A stretch of DNA of 64,000 nucleotides from Bacteroides luti (GCF_900128905.1 NZ_FQTV01000012.1:101855-165854); one strand, 5' to 3'. Positions 47,013 through 57,685 are shown, numbered from the stretch's first letter. The notes: generated by a model from the letters alone, not told the origin. Made by a program: numbers and translations.

Positions 47013-49628
47013 ATGAAATTAAAATTATTATTAGTGATCAGTCTCTTTCCACTACTTTGTAAGGGACAAGTTGTGAAAGGCTTTAAACGGTTGTCCAACA
47101 AGGTAAATATTACTTTATCAGATGGAACACTCAGCATATCTCCTTTGAGCGAGAATGCCGTAAGAATTAAATTTTATAAAGAAAGTGAAGGAAACCTGCC
47201 AGAACTTGTTTTTACTTCGGGCGTTGCAACTCCCTGGTTTCAAGTTTTAGATCTGCCGACCAAGCTTGAGATAAAAACAAAAAATATTCAAGTGTTATTG
47301 GATAAGCATACAGGCAAATTATCGTATGCAGATAATGCCGGCAAAGTATTTTTGAGCGAAGAAACAGGCTCCCGGAAACTAACTCCCGGCTCTATTCAAG
47401 GAGAACCTTGTTATGAGGCTGAACAGAGTTTTGAATCACCATCCGATGAATATATATTTGGTTTGGGGCAATTTCAGGACGGGCAATATAACTTAAAGAA
47501 CGTAACTCGTAGTTTAACACAGGTAAACACGCAGATTTCTATTCCTTTTATTTATTCCAGTAAAGGGTATGGTTTGTTATGGCATCAGTATGGACTAACA
47601 GACTTTAATCCGGCAGATAATTTCATAACACTTGTAAAACAGGAACAATCAACTTCCGGAAATAATCAAATGGCAGAAGTAACTACTACCTCCGGGACTC
47701 AGAAAGTATCGCAAGACCAATCGCTTTATCAAGGTAAGTTTAATGTTACGAAAGATGGCGAGTATTCTATGTTTCTGGATTTGGGAGATATGGGTAACAG
47801 ACATTTTGTGGTTATCGATGGGAAACCTTGTATTGATCAAAGTAATATGTGGCTTCCGCCTACTGTAGGAACATTGGTGAAATTAAAAGCTGGTGAACAT
47901 CAGGTACAGGTACTTTGTAAATCAAATAATACTCCCAAATTATCGTGGAAACTGAGTGATAACATAACAACATTCCGTTCACCTGTCGCTAAATCGCTCG
48001 ATTATGTTGTATTTTATGGCCCCTCAGCAGATAGCGTGATTGCATCTTACCGTAAATTATCTGGTAATGTACCTATGTTGCCACAATGGGCTTATGGCTT
48101 TTGGCAGTGTCGCGAACGTTATACTTCAGGAACACATCTGGTTGAAACAGTAAAAGAGTTTCGAAAAAGAAATCTTCCGTTGGATGTGATTGTACAAGAT
48201 TGGCAATACTGGGGCGATAGAGGTTGGGGTGTTCCTCAGTTCGATGAGAAAAACTACTCAAATCCTTCAGCGTTTATAAAAGAACTGCACAATTTGAATG
48301 CACATTTCAATATTTCAATCTGGTCTAACCCGGATAAGAACTCAACAATTGGTAAAGAGTATGTGACTAAAAACCGATTTATTCCGGATACTAAATGGCT
48401 GGATTACTTCAACCCGGAAACCAGAAAAGAATATTGGAATACATTGAAAGTAAATATGCTTGATAATGGTGTAGATTCGTGGTGGATGGATGCCGTTGAG
48501 CCAGAAAATGATGCTTTGAAAGGAACAAGAACACATATTGGTGCAGGCGATTTTTACCGGTTAACTTATCCATTAATGGTAAGTAGGGCTGTGTATGAAG
48601 GACAACGCGAAGCTACTTCTGAGAAGCGGGTGTGTATACTTACTCGTTCGGCTTTCTCGGGTCAGCAACGCTATGGAATTATCAATTGGTCGGGTGATAT
48701 TGGTGGAACATGGGATACATTCAAGAATCAGATTGTAGCCGGACTAAATTACACAATTACAGGATTTCCATATTGGACAACAGATATTGGAGGCTTTTTC
48801 CGTCCCGGCAATTCTCAATATACTGATGAGAAATATCACGAACTACTTACACGCTGGTACCAGTGGGGAACGTTCAATCCAATTTTCCGTATTCACGGTT
48901 ACCAAACCGAAACAGAACCTTGGAAGTACGGACAAAAAGTTGAAGACAATATGCGTAAGATGCTGAACCTTCGCTATCGTTTACTTCCATACATTTATTC
49001 CGAAGCATGGCAGGTTACTAAAAACGGATCTACAATGATGCGTCCGTTGGTGATGGATTTTAATGCAGATACCGCTGCTGTAAACCGTCAATATCAGTAT
49101 ATGTTTGGAAAATCTGTATTAGTGGCTCCGGTTACTGAAGCTAATGTGTCTGAATGGAATGTTTATTTACCCAAATCGGCAGGTTGGTTCGACTTTTGGA
49201 CAGGTAAACATTTCAATGGAGGTCAATGTATAAAAACGGATGCTCCAATAGATAAAATTCCTCTTTTCGTTAAGGCTGGTTCAATTATTCCAATGGGTAA
49301 GATTATCCAATATACAGGTGAGAAATTGGCCGATACATTAGAAATTCGAGTATATAAAGGAGCCGATGCTAAATTTAATTTATACGAAGATGAAGGAGAT
49401 AATTATAACTATGAGAAAGGTAAATATACTGTTATCTCGTTTAAGTGGGATGAGAAACATCAATCTTTAGCTATCTCGGATAGAAAGGGAAATTATTCTG
49501 GCTGTTTAGCAAAACGTATCTTTAATGTTGTTCTGGTAAGTGAAAATAGAGGTTCTGGAACTCATACAGGTTCGATAGGAAAAAAAGTATCTTATACTGG
49601 GACTAAATTAGAAATAAAATTACGATAA
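47013..49628 (+). CDS. GH31 alpha-xylosidase-like enzyme with inserted PA14 domain
   Basis: This 871-residue secreted enzyme has a signal peptide (to about residue 19, CKGQ), a GH31 N-terminal sandwich with an inserted PA14 domain (about 218-330, VSQDQSLYQGKFNVTKDGEYS to NTPKLSWKL), and the catalytic barrel. The nucleophile is Asp493 in DSWWMDAVEPE and the acid/base Asp562 in NWSGDIGGTW. Two C-terminal beta domains follow. PA14-bearing GH31 enzymes characterised from Bacteroides and Cellvibrio are alpha-xylosidases on xyloglucan oligosaccharides, so alpha-xylosidase is the best guess, here perhaps against alpha-xylose on complex xylan. It is convergent with the GH10 gene. Confidence 0.92.
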   Translation: MKLKLLLVISLFPLLCKGQVVKGFKRLSNKVNITLSDGTLSISPLSENAVRIKFYKESEGNLPELVFTSGVATPWFQVLDLPTKLEIKTKNIQVLLDKHTGKLSYADNAGKVFLSEETGSRKLTPGSIQGEPCYEAEQSFESPSDEYIFGLGQFQDGQYNLKNVTRSLTQVNTQISIPFIYSSKGYGLLWHQYGLTDFNPADNFITLVKQEQSTSGNNQMAEVTTTSGTQKVSQDQSLYQGKFNVTKDGEYSMFLDLGDMGNRHFVVIDGKPCIDQSNMWLPPTVGTLVKLKAGEHQVQVLCKSNNTPKLSWKLSDNITTFRSPVAKSLDYVVFYGPSADSVIASYRKLSGNVPMLPQWAYGFWQCRERYTSGTHLVETVKEFRKRNLPLDVIVQDWQYWGDRGWGVPQFDEKNYSNPSAFIKELHNLNAHFNISIWSNPDKNSTIGKEYVTKNRFIPDTKWLDYFNPETRKEYWNTLKVNMLDNGVDSWWMDAVEPENDALKGTRTHIGAGDFYRLTYPLMVSRAVYEGQREATSEKRVCILTRSAFSGQQRYGIINWSGDIGGTWDTFKNQIVAGLNYTITGFPYWTTDIGGFFRPGNSQYTDEKYHELLTRWYQWGTFNPIFRIHGYQTETEPWKYGQKVEDNMRKMLNLRYRLLPYIYSEAWQVTKNGSTMMRPLVMDFNADTAAVNRQYQYMFGKSVLVAPVTEANVSEWNVYLPKSAGWFDFWTGKHFNGGQCIKTDAPIDKIPLFVKAGSIIPMGKIIQYTGEKLADTLEIRVYKGADAKFNLYEDEGDNYNYEKGKYTVISFKWDEKHQSLAISDRKGNYSGCLAKRIFNVVLVSENRGSGTHTGSIGKKVSYTGTKLEIKLR

Positions 49629-49668
49629 AAGCTGAGCTGCTTTTACAGAAACGAATATAGACAAGTAG

Positions 49669-49705
49669 GGCTGAGTTCATATCAATCAATGAACTCAGCC
49701 CTTTC
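49669..49705. terminator. Terminator between convergent GH31 and GH10 genes
   Basis: A 13-bp perfect stem GGGCTGAGTTCAT / ATGAACTCAGCCC with a short loop, followed by TTTCCCT, serves the plus strand and probably the minus strand too. A smaller hairpin (AAAAGC/GCTTTT, 49628-49645) overlaps the GH31 stop region. Confidence 0.8.
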
Positions 49706-49741
49706 CCTATCTAAAAACTTATAATGAACAGCAGTTATTTA

Positions 49742-51979
49742 TTATTTACCAGCCAATCCATCAGCATACCCTGCATATTCATGTTTACGGTAGTAGTTCA
49801 AATCCCACAAACCGATAGGTTCGCCAGCACGCCAAAATGAAGAACTACTGTCAGGGCTATCTGTAATAGACCAGGTAGTAATTCCATATTGCTGAGCAAC
49901 CGGAATAATTTCGAAGTATTTTTTCACAATGAATTTGTAGAATTCAGCCATTGCTTTATGTTGATCCTGGGTCATATTTACAGTCTTTAATGTTTTACCA
50001 TTTTCGTCAATATATCCCATATCTAATTCGGAAATCTTCACTAATTTACCCGATGCAGCCAACAATTCAAACATCTTCACTACATGTTCTTCTTTGCTTT
50101 TTTGTGAAGTTGCATTTGCAGAATAAGAAACGTGCATCTGTGTTCCAATTCCATCTATTTTGGTAACACCATCTTTTTCCCAACGTTGAATCCAGTGAAT
50201 CAAACTTTTCAGTTTTTTGTTATCGTCCCAATCGGATTCCAGATTATAATCATTGATGAATAGTTTTAGATCCGAAGGATTTCCTTTGAATTCTGCATAG
50301 TATTTACGAGCCATACCAACGACTTTACGTACATATTCTTCGCTTCCTAAATAATCTTGCCAGTAGAAGTTCTTAAGAGGGTCGCCATTTGATGCAGATT
50401 GCAATACATAGAAGCCTTCTCCGTCGTCGCCTCCACCTGAAATAGCTTCGTTTACTACATCCCAAGACTTAACATATCCACCGCAAGCTTGCATCATTCC
50501 TTTTACCCATTTGTCCATAGCCCAAGTCAGTGTATCTGCCTTTTCTTTTGGAGTTAATGGAATAGTATTGCCTGATTCTTGTTTCTCGAAATAGATATCG
50601 TCAAAATAGAATGTTGTTGCTGTTTTGTTTGGAGAAAGGTTGAACGCAATAGTATTCATACCTGCTTGTGAAGCTGAAATAACACCGGTTTTGGTATATT
50701 CCTGCCAAGAGGTGGTAACGCTAGGGTTACCAATCATTGACCAATATAAATAGCCACCCGGATTGTTGTGTGCTTGAGACTCAATTGTTCCTGCTTTATC
50801 AGCTTTTACTTTCATGGTAAAACGATAAGTGTCTCCTTCTTTGAACTTATAAGGCACTTTTACAAAGAATTGAGTATCCCAGTTATTGGTTGGATTGTCT
50901 CCAGATTTTACAATTAAAGCACGGCCAACTCCATCAGCTCCTGTACCTGCAGCTCCAAAAGTTGCAGCTTTAGGTCCAACTGTTGCTTCTGTAGCATAGA
51001 AAGAAGAAACATCATCTGATTCACAGTTACTATTACTAACCAGGTTTGTAAACCAGGTAGTAGGTCCAGCTGCCAAAGCTTCAATAGTATAAGTATAACT
51101 ATGCCAACTTGGTTTACTCCATTTACTCAAATCGGTATTGTCAAAAGAAGAATTGGCAATCAAATTAGTATTTGAACCTGTAGCAGCCAATTTAACATCG
51201 TCAATGTACAAGTCACCGCTAAACTTCCCGAAAGAGAATACCAATTTTTGAATAGGAATAGTAGCCGTAAATTTAACAGAAGTAGTATTCCATTCTTTTC
51301 CTACAGACAAATCAGATAAATATTGTACTTGCGATCCATTTGCATTGTTTGGCCAAAAAGCAATATTAGTTGCTGTAGTTGCTTTGGCACGCATACTTAT
51401 TGTATATTCTTGTCCTACTGTGAGAGCTTCAGGCAACATATAATAAATTTGCCAATCCCAAACATTTGCTTTAGCTTCAGTAGTTTTTATATGCAATGCA
51501 TGTTCTGCGTTATTTGGATCCACTTTTATTTCTTTGTCAGCAATCAGTTTATTCAAGTACTCATTCTGCTGTTGAGAATGCCAGGCCAATGTGTGGCCAT
51601 AGATTGATAAACCTGCAGTTTTAGCCATTTCTATAAATTTGGTCACATCAGAGAAGCTCATAACACCATCTTTAGAAACACAAGAACTGTATTTCATTGC
51701 ATTACCAGCAGTTATTTCATCGAAATTAGCGCTTGCCAATCTATAGACAATACCTCCCGAATTAAAATCGCTTTCCGAAATACCCGATCCCAACTTAAAG
51801 TTGGGGTGGGCAGTACGATTTATATACGATTTCAACGGAGAGTAGTCATTTAGATACTCCATACCCGCTATGGTGTTTGGCTTTTCTACAGAAAAATCAT
51901 CAATACCAGTATCAGCGCACCCGGCCATTATAACCGATCCTAATGCTGTTATCAGAAGTTTATTTATATACTGTTTCAT
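49742..51979 (-). CDS. xyn10C: GH10 endo-beta-1,4-xylanase lipoprotein with inserted CBM modules
   Basis: This 745-residue surface lipoprotein has a lipobox (GSVIMAGC, Cys about 21). The GH10 barrel is split: its N-terminal part (FKLGSGISESDF to GLSIYGHTLAWHSQQQ, about 55-150) is separated from the rest by about 330 residues holding two carbohydrate-binding modules of the CBM4/CBM22-like type (each ending KLVFSFGKFSGDLYIDDVKL or TFYFDDIYFEKQ). The barrel resumes with KGMMQACGGYVKSWDVVNEAI (acid/base Glu511) and VKISELDMGYID (nucleophile Glu651). This split GH10 design is the hallmark of the surface xylanase in Bacteroidota xylan loci (Xyn10C of Prevotella bryantii). It is the last gene of the xus operon and starts xylan cleavage at the cell surface. 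The symbol is given by position and architecture. Confidence 0.93.
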   Translation of the reverse strand: MKQYINKLLITALGSVIMAGCADTGIDDFSVEKPNTIAGMEYLNDYSPLKSYINRTAHPNFKLGSGISESDFNSGGIVYRLASANFDEITAGNAMKYSSCVSKDGVMSFSDVTKFIEMAKTAGLSIYGHTLAWHSQQQNEYLNKLIADKEIKVDPNNAEHALHIKTTEAKANVWDWQIYYMLPEALTVGQEYTISMRAKATTATNIAFWPNNANGSQVQYLSDLSVGKEWNTTSVKFTATIPIQKLVFSFGKFSGDLYIDDVKLAATGSNTNLIANSSFDNTDLSKWSKPSWHSYTYTIEALAAGPTTWFTNLVSNSNCESDDVSSFYATEATVGPKAATFGAAGTGADGVGRALIVKSGDNPTNNWDTQFFVKVPYKFKEGDTYRFTMKVKADKAGTIESQAHNNPGGYLYWSMIGNPSVTTSWQEYTKTGVISASQAGMNTIAFNLSPNKTATTFYFDDIYFEKQESGNTIPLTPKEKADTLTWAMDKWVKGMMQACGGYVKSWDVVNEAISGGGDDGEGFYVLQSASNGDPLKNFYWQDYLGSEEYVRKVVGMARKYYAEFKGNPSDLKLFINDYNLESDWDDNKKLKSLIHWIQRWEKDGVTKIDGIGTQMHVSYSANATSQKSKEEHVVKMFELLAASGKLVKISELDMGYIDENGKTLKTVNMTQDQHKAMAEFYKFIVKKYFEIIPVAQQYGITTWSITDSPDSSSSFWRAGEPIGLWDLNYYRKHEYAGYADGLAGK

Positions 51980-52005
51980 TTGTATTATTTTTAGGAATCA
52001 ATTGA

Positions 52006-53016
52006 TTATTTATTTTTCGGTGTAAAAGTTTCCAATTTACTTCCACGGTCACGTGCAACCAATGTATCATCACATGTGTACTTTTTATACAACATCGGGC
52101 CACCTGCTTTTTGCTGGTAGTTGTAAGTCAATACATAGTTTAACTTCAGTTCATCACGATCTTTATCTCCCCAAGCCTTTTTTGCACCTTCTTTTGTCCA
52201 TGTACCAGTACCGGTAGCTGTATAGCCTTCTGTTCCACTGGTAATTGTACATTTATCCTTGTCGTCGAATGTTAATATAAGGTCGCATTTTAAGGTTTTA
52301 GTTCCCAATGTACCATCTTCTTTGTATACATTTACAACTGTAGATACAGGATATACAACTTGCTTATAGGCAGTTGTTGTAAGGCTACGTACCTCATCAT
52401 TCTCTATATACTTAGCCTGGCGTGTTACTGTAGTAACTGATCCGTTATCGTCTATTACATCTGTACCTCGGCTTAGCCAATTACCATCCCATTTATTAAT
52501 GTATTTAACAGCATAAAGAATATAGTTTTTACTCTTCAGGATAGTATCAGCATTTTCTACACTAGTCATTCTTAATGGAATAACATAAGTTGTAGAAATA
52601 GATTTTGGATCATTGAAGAATGCATCTGTAAATTGTACTTCGACCCCTCCTAACACTTTTCCAACAGGTATAATAATTTGGTTGGATGCCAGTTTATAGT
52701 AAGAAGAAGGCATCGGTATAATGTCACTTCCATTTTCATAAGTCAACCCGTTACACAAAGATTCGTCAACCTCGAAATTTATTATGCGATTGGTTTCATT
52801 ATTATACACTCCTCCCATGGTAGCCATGATTTTGCATTTATGCTCATTATCCAAGGTTGTATCATAAGTATCTGTCCCCAATGTAATGGTGCGTATTGGT
52901 GTTTGTTTGGCAAAATAAACACTTGTCTTACCGTAATCGGGAAAATCCCAATCAGAATTTTCGCAAGATGTAACCAGTGCGCCTAACATCATAATAGCGG
53001 CTATAATTTTTTTCAT
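52006..53016 (-). CDS. xusE: DUF1735-type surface glycan-binding lipoprotein (XusE position)
   Basis: This 336-residue lipoprotein (lipobox MLGALVTSC, Cys about 18) is followed by DWDFPDYGKTSVYFAKQTPIRT, typical of the DUF1735/BT_3987-like N-terminal domain of Bacteroides surface glycan-binding proteins. The C-terminal half has a beta-rich domain with WDGNWLSRGTDVI. It lies between the second susD gene and the GH10 gene, the place of xusE in Prevotella and of the small SGBP in Bacteroides xylan loci. The probable role is binding xylan chains at the surface next to Xyn10C. No enzyme motif is visible. Confidence 0.85.
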   Translation of the reverse strand: MKKIIAAIMMLGALVTSCENSDWDFPDYGKTSVYFAKQTPIRTITLGTDTYDTTLDNEHKCKIMATMGGVYNNETNRIINFEVDESLCNGLTYENGSDIIPMPSSYYKLASNQIIIPVGKVLGGVEVQFTDAFFNDPKSISTTYVIPLRMTSVENADTILKSKNYILYAVKYINKWDGNWLSRGTDVIDDNGSVTTVTRQAKYIENDEVRSLTTTAYKQVVYPVSTVVNVYKEDGTLGTKTLKCDLILTFDDKDKCTITSGTEGYTATGTGTWTKEGAKKAWGDKDRDELKLNYVLTYNYQQKAGGPMLYKKYTCDDTLVARDRGSKLETFTPKNK

Positions 53017-53049
53017 ATTTAATCAAATTAATATTTTACATTGTAATGA

Positions 53050-54813
53050 TTACCATCCCTGGTTTTGTTCCAGAGCATTAAATTTTAATATTTCACTATA
53101 AGGAATAGGCCCATAATACATATAATCTTTATACGTACGTGTATCAACTTCTATCGGAGAATAGGCTTTAGTAGCATCTCCTGTAATACTAACCCCCATA
53201 GCAGTTGTATTCCAGTTTGCTTTCCAACGACGCAAATCCCAGAAACGGAAACCTTCAAAACAAAGTTCCAAACGACGTTCGTTACGAATCAACTCGCGCA
53301 TCTTGTCTTTGTTATCCTTAATAGACTCCAAATACAGGTCACCTCCAGTAATACCAGCTCGGCTACGTATTGCTTTAATTACGTCATAAGCAGAATAAGC
53401 ATGAGAACCTTTTCCTGTAGGACCGAAAGCTTCGTTAGCAGCCTCTGCATAGTTCAAATATATTTCTGTGTAACGTATACGTGCCTGATAGTGTTCTTGA
53501 GTACTGTTTACAGTTGGATCCAGATTAATATCCTGACGCAATAATTTACGCATATAATAACCTGTACGTGTTGAATAACCTTCTTCCTTGTTCAAAGCAT
53601 CGTTTGTTGTACCGTCGGCAGCAGTTGTTATAACTTTGTTATTTACACCGGCTTTCGTTCCATTGTATAAAATATAAGCAGCCAAACGAGGATCACGATT
53701 TGCATAAGGATTACTTGCATCGTAACTAATTCCGCTAGCAGATATAGGAGTTCCATCCAACATAGGGAAAGCATCAACCAAATTTTGTGTAGGATTGATT
53801 CGTCCTTTACCATAGATAGAAGGAGGATAATTATCCTTTTCTAATGTATTGCTTGACGATTTAGTTCCTCTCCACAAGATTTCAGGAGGACATTCACCAC
53901 TACCTAACGACTCAATTTCTTTGTTTTTATACCAAGTTCCACCATCGGCATCCATACCGGCAACGCCATTGATTCTATCCAATACGTTGGCTGCATAATC
54001 AGCCGCATTCTGCCAAGTTGTAGTATTGCCTGCAGCAAATGCTGGACTTGCAGCTAGCAATGCAGCTTGAGAACGGATAGCTTCTACGATACGTCCGGAA
54101 ATGCGTCCACGAAATTTTAGACCAAACACACGATTATATTGAGTAAGGTTTGCACCCTCATTCAAATATTTAGAAGGTATTTCAGATTCGCTGGTTCTAT
54201 CACCATAATCAGTAGGTAAAAGTTCCAAAGCCTTTGATGCATCAGCATAAAAAGCCTTCATACAATCTTCAAAAGTAGCACGTGAATAGTTGAAATCTGT
54301 TGAAGCTTCTTCTGGTTCAGTAACAATAGGCACACCTAGCAATTTTCCATCTGCAGTCCATCCGCCATGCGCCTGAAGTAGGTAATACATGTACATGGCA
54401 CGTAGCCCGTAAGCTTCACCTTTTAAGCGATCATTATACATTTTAGCAGCCAACTCATCGTCTGCCCAATGTACCTTATCAGCGTTGGCTAGAAAAAGAT
54501 TGAGATACTGAATAGCTGCACGGCAATTGCGCCAACGTTCAGTTGGGTCATTGTCCGACTGCCATGCACCTGCAACCATTTTTCGATAACTATTTGCAGC
54601 ATCATTACTAACTGCATCATCAGTTGCAACATCATTGAATGAATAAGACGCAGACGGAATGCGCGTATATGCATTAGATAAAACACCTTCGGCATATCCC
54701 GCATTTTCGTACATATATTCAAATCCCAGATTATTCTCAATGGCTGGCTCGAACAGATCATCGCATCCTGTCAATAAAGAAGAAAGGACTAATATTTTTA
54801 TTATATTTTTCAT
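53050..54813 (-). CDS. xusD: SusD-like glycan-binding lipoprotein (XusD position)
   Basis: This 587-residue RagB/SusD family lipoprotein has a lipobox SSLLTGC (Cys about 17). Helical blocks include GEAYGLRAMYMYYLLQAHGG, and the C-terminal SusD block includes RYTEIYLNYAEAANEAFGP and LIRNERRLELCFEGFRFWDLRRWK, ending ALEQNQGW. It forms the binding lid for the SusC protein encoded 31 bases upstream. The start at 54813 follows directly on the SusC stop region, fitting one polycistronic message. Confidence 0.94.
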   Translation of the reverse strand: MKNIIKILVLSSLLTGCDDLFEPAIENNLGFEYMYENAGYAEGVLSNAYTRIPSASYSFNDVATDDAVSNDAANSYRKMVAGAWQSDNDPTERWRNCRAAIQYLNLFLANADKVHWADDELAAKMYNDRLKGEAYGLRAMYMYYLLQAHGGWTADGKLLGVPIVTEPEEASTDFNYSRATFEDCMKAFYADASKALELLPTDYGDRTSESEIPSKYLNEGANLTQYNRVFGLKFRGRISGRIVEAIRSQAALLAASPAFAAGNTTTWQNAADYAANVLDRINGVAGMDADGGTWYKNKEIESLGSGECPPEILWRGTKSSSNTLEKDNYPPSIYGKGRINPTQNLVDAFPMLDGTPISASGISYDASNPYANRDPRLAAYILYNGTKAGVNNKVITTAADGTTNDALNKEEGYSTRTGYYMRKLLRQDINLDPTVNSTQEHYQARIRYTEIYLNYAEAANEAFGPTGKGSHAYSAYDVIKAIRSRAGITGGDLYLESIKDNKDKMRELIRNERRLELCFEGFRFWDLRRWKANWNTTAMGVSITGDATKAYSPIEVDTRTYKDYMYYGPIPYSEILKFNALEQNQGW

Positions 54814-54844
54814 GACAAATAATTTATTTGGTAATCTATCTCAT

Positions 54845-57685
54845 TTAAAACTCAGCTTTCAAACCAAGATTATAACTACGACTCTGAGGTGTACTACCTA
54901 CATTCATCTCCATATATTTACGTTCTTTGGCTATAGTTAGCAAACTAGAACCACTTAAGTACACTGACAAGCCTTTGACTATACCGTTTCTAAATACATT
55001 TTTTGGAAAATCATAAGTAATTTGAACCTTACCCAAATCTACACGACTAGTACTGTACATCCAGAAATCAGAAGCGCGGAAGTTATTGTCGCCGTTTTGC
55101 GTTGTTAAACGAGGATAAGTTGCTGTGTTAGCAGTTTCTGGAGTCCAGCGATTGCGTACAACTTCTGAATACTTGCGGTCACCATACACCCACATATATG
55201 AATTATTCTTTATTCCTTTTCCTCCTATGTTACCTGAAACAGCAGCAAAGAAAGTGAAGGCTTTCCATTTAGCTGTAAAGTTCACACCGAAAATAAAAGG
55301 TGCTCCCCATTTACCCAATACAACCTGATCTTTGCTGTCTATTGTACCATCATTGTTCTGGTCAATGTATTTAATATCACCTGGTTTAACCTGACCAAAA
55401 CTAGATGAAGGAGAGTTTGCTATATCAGTTTCATCCTTGTAGAAACCGTTACTCTGCAATCCCCAAAGAGCATCAATAGGTTTTCCTTGTGCTTTTAAAT
55501 ATTCATATTCTACATTTTCGTTAACCTTTGTAGCCTTAGAAGTGTAATACATTCCGTTTACTCCCAATGTCATATCTACTTCACCAACTTTCTTGTTCAG
55601 ATTAAGTGCAAAGTCAAAACCTGTACGTCTGTTGTTGTTAAAGTTCATATATGGCAAAAAAGAAGATACTGGCCAATAGGTCTGGAAATAACTAGGGAAA
55701 ATAGTAGATGGAGTAGTCAATAAACCTTCTGTTGAAGTAGTAAAGAAATTGGCATTCAATTTCAATAAACCCTTCCATAATGAAGCATCTAAACCAATAG
55801 TGATTTCCTTACGTTTTATATAAGACAATTTGTCATTACCACTACGACGAGAGTCGGCAGACTGCATGCTGTTACCATAGGATTCTGACCATCCCCACCA
55901 AGTTCCTGATGAAGTAAATACATTGTCGTATAGATAATATTCAACATTCTTATCGTCAATTGTAGCCTTAACATCTAAGTCTTGATTCAACATGGAAACA
56001 GAGGCATTTAGCTTCAAATCGTCAATAATCGGTGAATCTGCTAGAAAATCTTCTTTGCTTAAACGCCATGCAGCAGTTATTGTAGGTGAGATAGCCTGGC
56101 GATTTCCCGGAGCAAATTTTGCTGAATGAACAGCAGCCGCACTAAAATCAACATAATACTTATTTTTATAATCATATCCGAGTTGTAGACCTAAATTCGC
56201 ATTGCTGAGACGATGATACTCTCCGGAAATTGTTTGTTGATAACCATGTGCCAACAACATTGCAGATACATTATGCACCTCATTGAAAGTACGATTATAA
56301 TTAAACTGTCCAGAGAACATAATAGTTTGCTTTTCTGCACTACCAGATACATTTTGCGTACCTGTACTACTATCTTTGTTGTACTTATTTAGCGAGGTAA
56401 TTAAATCCTTGCCTGAGTAATTGTTCCATACTGCTTCATAAGTAGCATAATTATTATTGATAGAAGTATTGTAACTTGTCGCATAATCAACGGCAAACTG
56501 TGTACGGAAAGAAAGTCCCTTCAACATCTTGTCAAGATTCAAATTAATACCGGTATCAAATTGAAACTGGCGAGAAGTGTACTTGTTGTAACCGGCAGCA
56601 TACATAGCCGCAAATGGATTGGTTGGATCCAATTGAGTTCCGCCTAACAAGTATTGACCATTTAACAGATAATTACTATTATTGATTAATGTCCAGGAAG
56701 GATTATCGTTTTCTTCAACATAGGAGATTGGAATCAATGGACTTACACGATTGGGACGTAGTGTGGCAGAGTTCGACCAAAACGAAGCATTATCACTACG
56801 TGTGTCATAAAATGTAGCGTTGGCATTTACCCAGCCTGTTACCCAATCGTTCAGACGCAAATCCACGTTACCACGTATATTCATACGATTGGTATGATTG
56901 TCTTTACCTTCTCCAAAATTAATCAGGTCGCCAACATTATAGATACCAATGTTGGTGTAGAAGTGTGCATATTTTCCACCACCTGAAAATTCAGCAGATG
57001 CATCGTAACGATTATATGCTTTCTTTATATAATCTGATGAGAAGAAATTTACATTCGGATAACGATAGGGATTATTTCCTGTAGAAGTATTATAAATCAA
57101 ATCTTCTGAATAAGTAGGAGATAAGCCGTCGTTGGCACGTGCTTCATTATACAAAGTCATATATTCTGCTGAGCCTAAATACTCAGGATATGCTTTGGGT
57201 ACAAACATTGAAGCATTACCACGAGCCTTTATTTTAAGTCCGTCTTCACGTCCACGTTTTGTTGTAATTAAAATAACGCCTTTAGATGCACGGCTACCGT
57301 ATAAAACAACAGCAGATGCACCTTTCAGAAATGTTATTTTATCTATCTCAGTGGGCAATACATTATTTGCATCACGAGGTACACCGTCAACTAATATTAA
57401 TGCGTCACCCATGTTCCATAGCTGGCCATTATATCCACCTACCAATGACTGCATATTATCCAAACTATACGTTGAATAGTTTTTATCAGTTAATTTCACC
57501 ATATCCACTACAGAAACACCTCCCATCAGGTCTTTCTGATTCACCGTACGGAAAGCCACATTGACTTCTTGCTTGGCTAAAGAGTCTGCAGGTGTCAGCA
57601 TTTCTGCATTCTCTTGCGCCATCAGCCCTAATGACGAGAAAGTCATCATAGTCCCCATAACGATTCTTGCATGTATATTTTTCAT
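54845..57685 (-). CDS. xusC: SusC-like TonB-dependent receptor lacking the regulatory-like N-domain (XusC position)
   Basis: This 946-residue outer-membrane receptor goes from its signal peptide (to LGLMAQ, about residue 24) through a short stretch (MLTPADSLAKQEVNVAFRTV) straight into the TonB plug (DLMGGVSVVDM, DALILVDGVPRD, VVLYGSRASKGVILITTKRG). The carboxypeptidase-D-regulatory-like domain and the EEVVVVGYG motif found in the other SusC proteins here are missing, so it is about 70-100 residues shorter. The barrel ends in GLKAEF. It pairs with the downstream SusD to import xylan fragments alongside the first pair. The missing domain appears natural, since the signal peptide is intact and no frameshift is seen. 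Confidence 0.92.
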   Translation of the reverse strand: MKNIHARIVMGTMMTFSSLGLMAQENAEMLTPADSLAKQEVNVAFRTVNQKDLMGGVSVVDMVKLTDKNYSTYSLDNMQSLVGGYNGQLWNMGDALILVDGVPRDANNVLPTEIDKITFLKGASAVVLYGSRASKGVILITTKRGREDGLKIKARGNASMFVPKAYPEYLGSAEYMTLYNEARANDGLSPTYSEDLIYNTSTGNNPYRYPNVNFFSSDYIKKAYNRYDASAEFSGGGKYAHFYTNIGIYNVGDLINFGEGKDNHTNRMNIRGNVDLRLNDWVTGWVNANATFYDTRSDNASFWSNSATLRPNRVSPLIPISYVEENDNPSWTLINNSNYLLNGQYLLGGTQLDPTNPFAAMYAAGYNKYTSRQFQFDTGINLNLDKMLKGLSFRTQFAVDYATSYNTSINNNYATYEAVWNNYSGKDLITSLNKYNKDSSTGTQNVSGSAEKQTIMFSGQFNYNRTFNEVHNVSAMLLAHGYQQTISGEYHRLSNANLGLQLGYDYKNKYYVDFSAAAVHSAKFAPGNRQAISPTITAAWRLSKEDFLADSPIIDDLKLNASVSMLNQDLDVKATIDDKNVEYYLYDNVFTSSGTWWGWSESYGNSMQSADSRRSGNDKLSYIKRKEITIGLDASLWKGLLKLNANFFTTSTEGLLTTPSTIFPSYFQTYWPVSSFLPYMNFNNNRRTGFDFALNLNKKVGEVDMTLGVNGMYYTSKATKVNENVEYEYLKAQGKPIDALWGLQSNGFYKDETDIANSPSSSFGQVKPGDIKYIDQNNDGTIDSKDQVVLGKWGAPFIFGVNFTAKWKAFTFFAAVSGNIGGKGIKNNSYMWVYGDRKYSEVVRNRWTPETANTATYPRLTTQNGDNNFRASDFWMYSTSRVDLGKVQITYDFPKNVFRNGIVKGLSVYLSGSSLLTIAKERKYMEMNVGSTPQSRSYNLGLKAEF

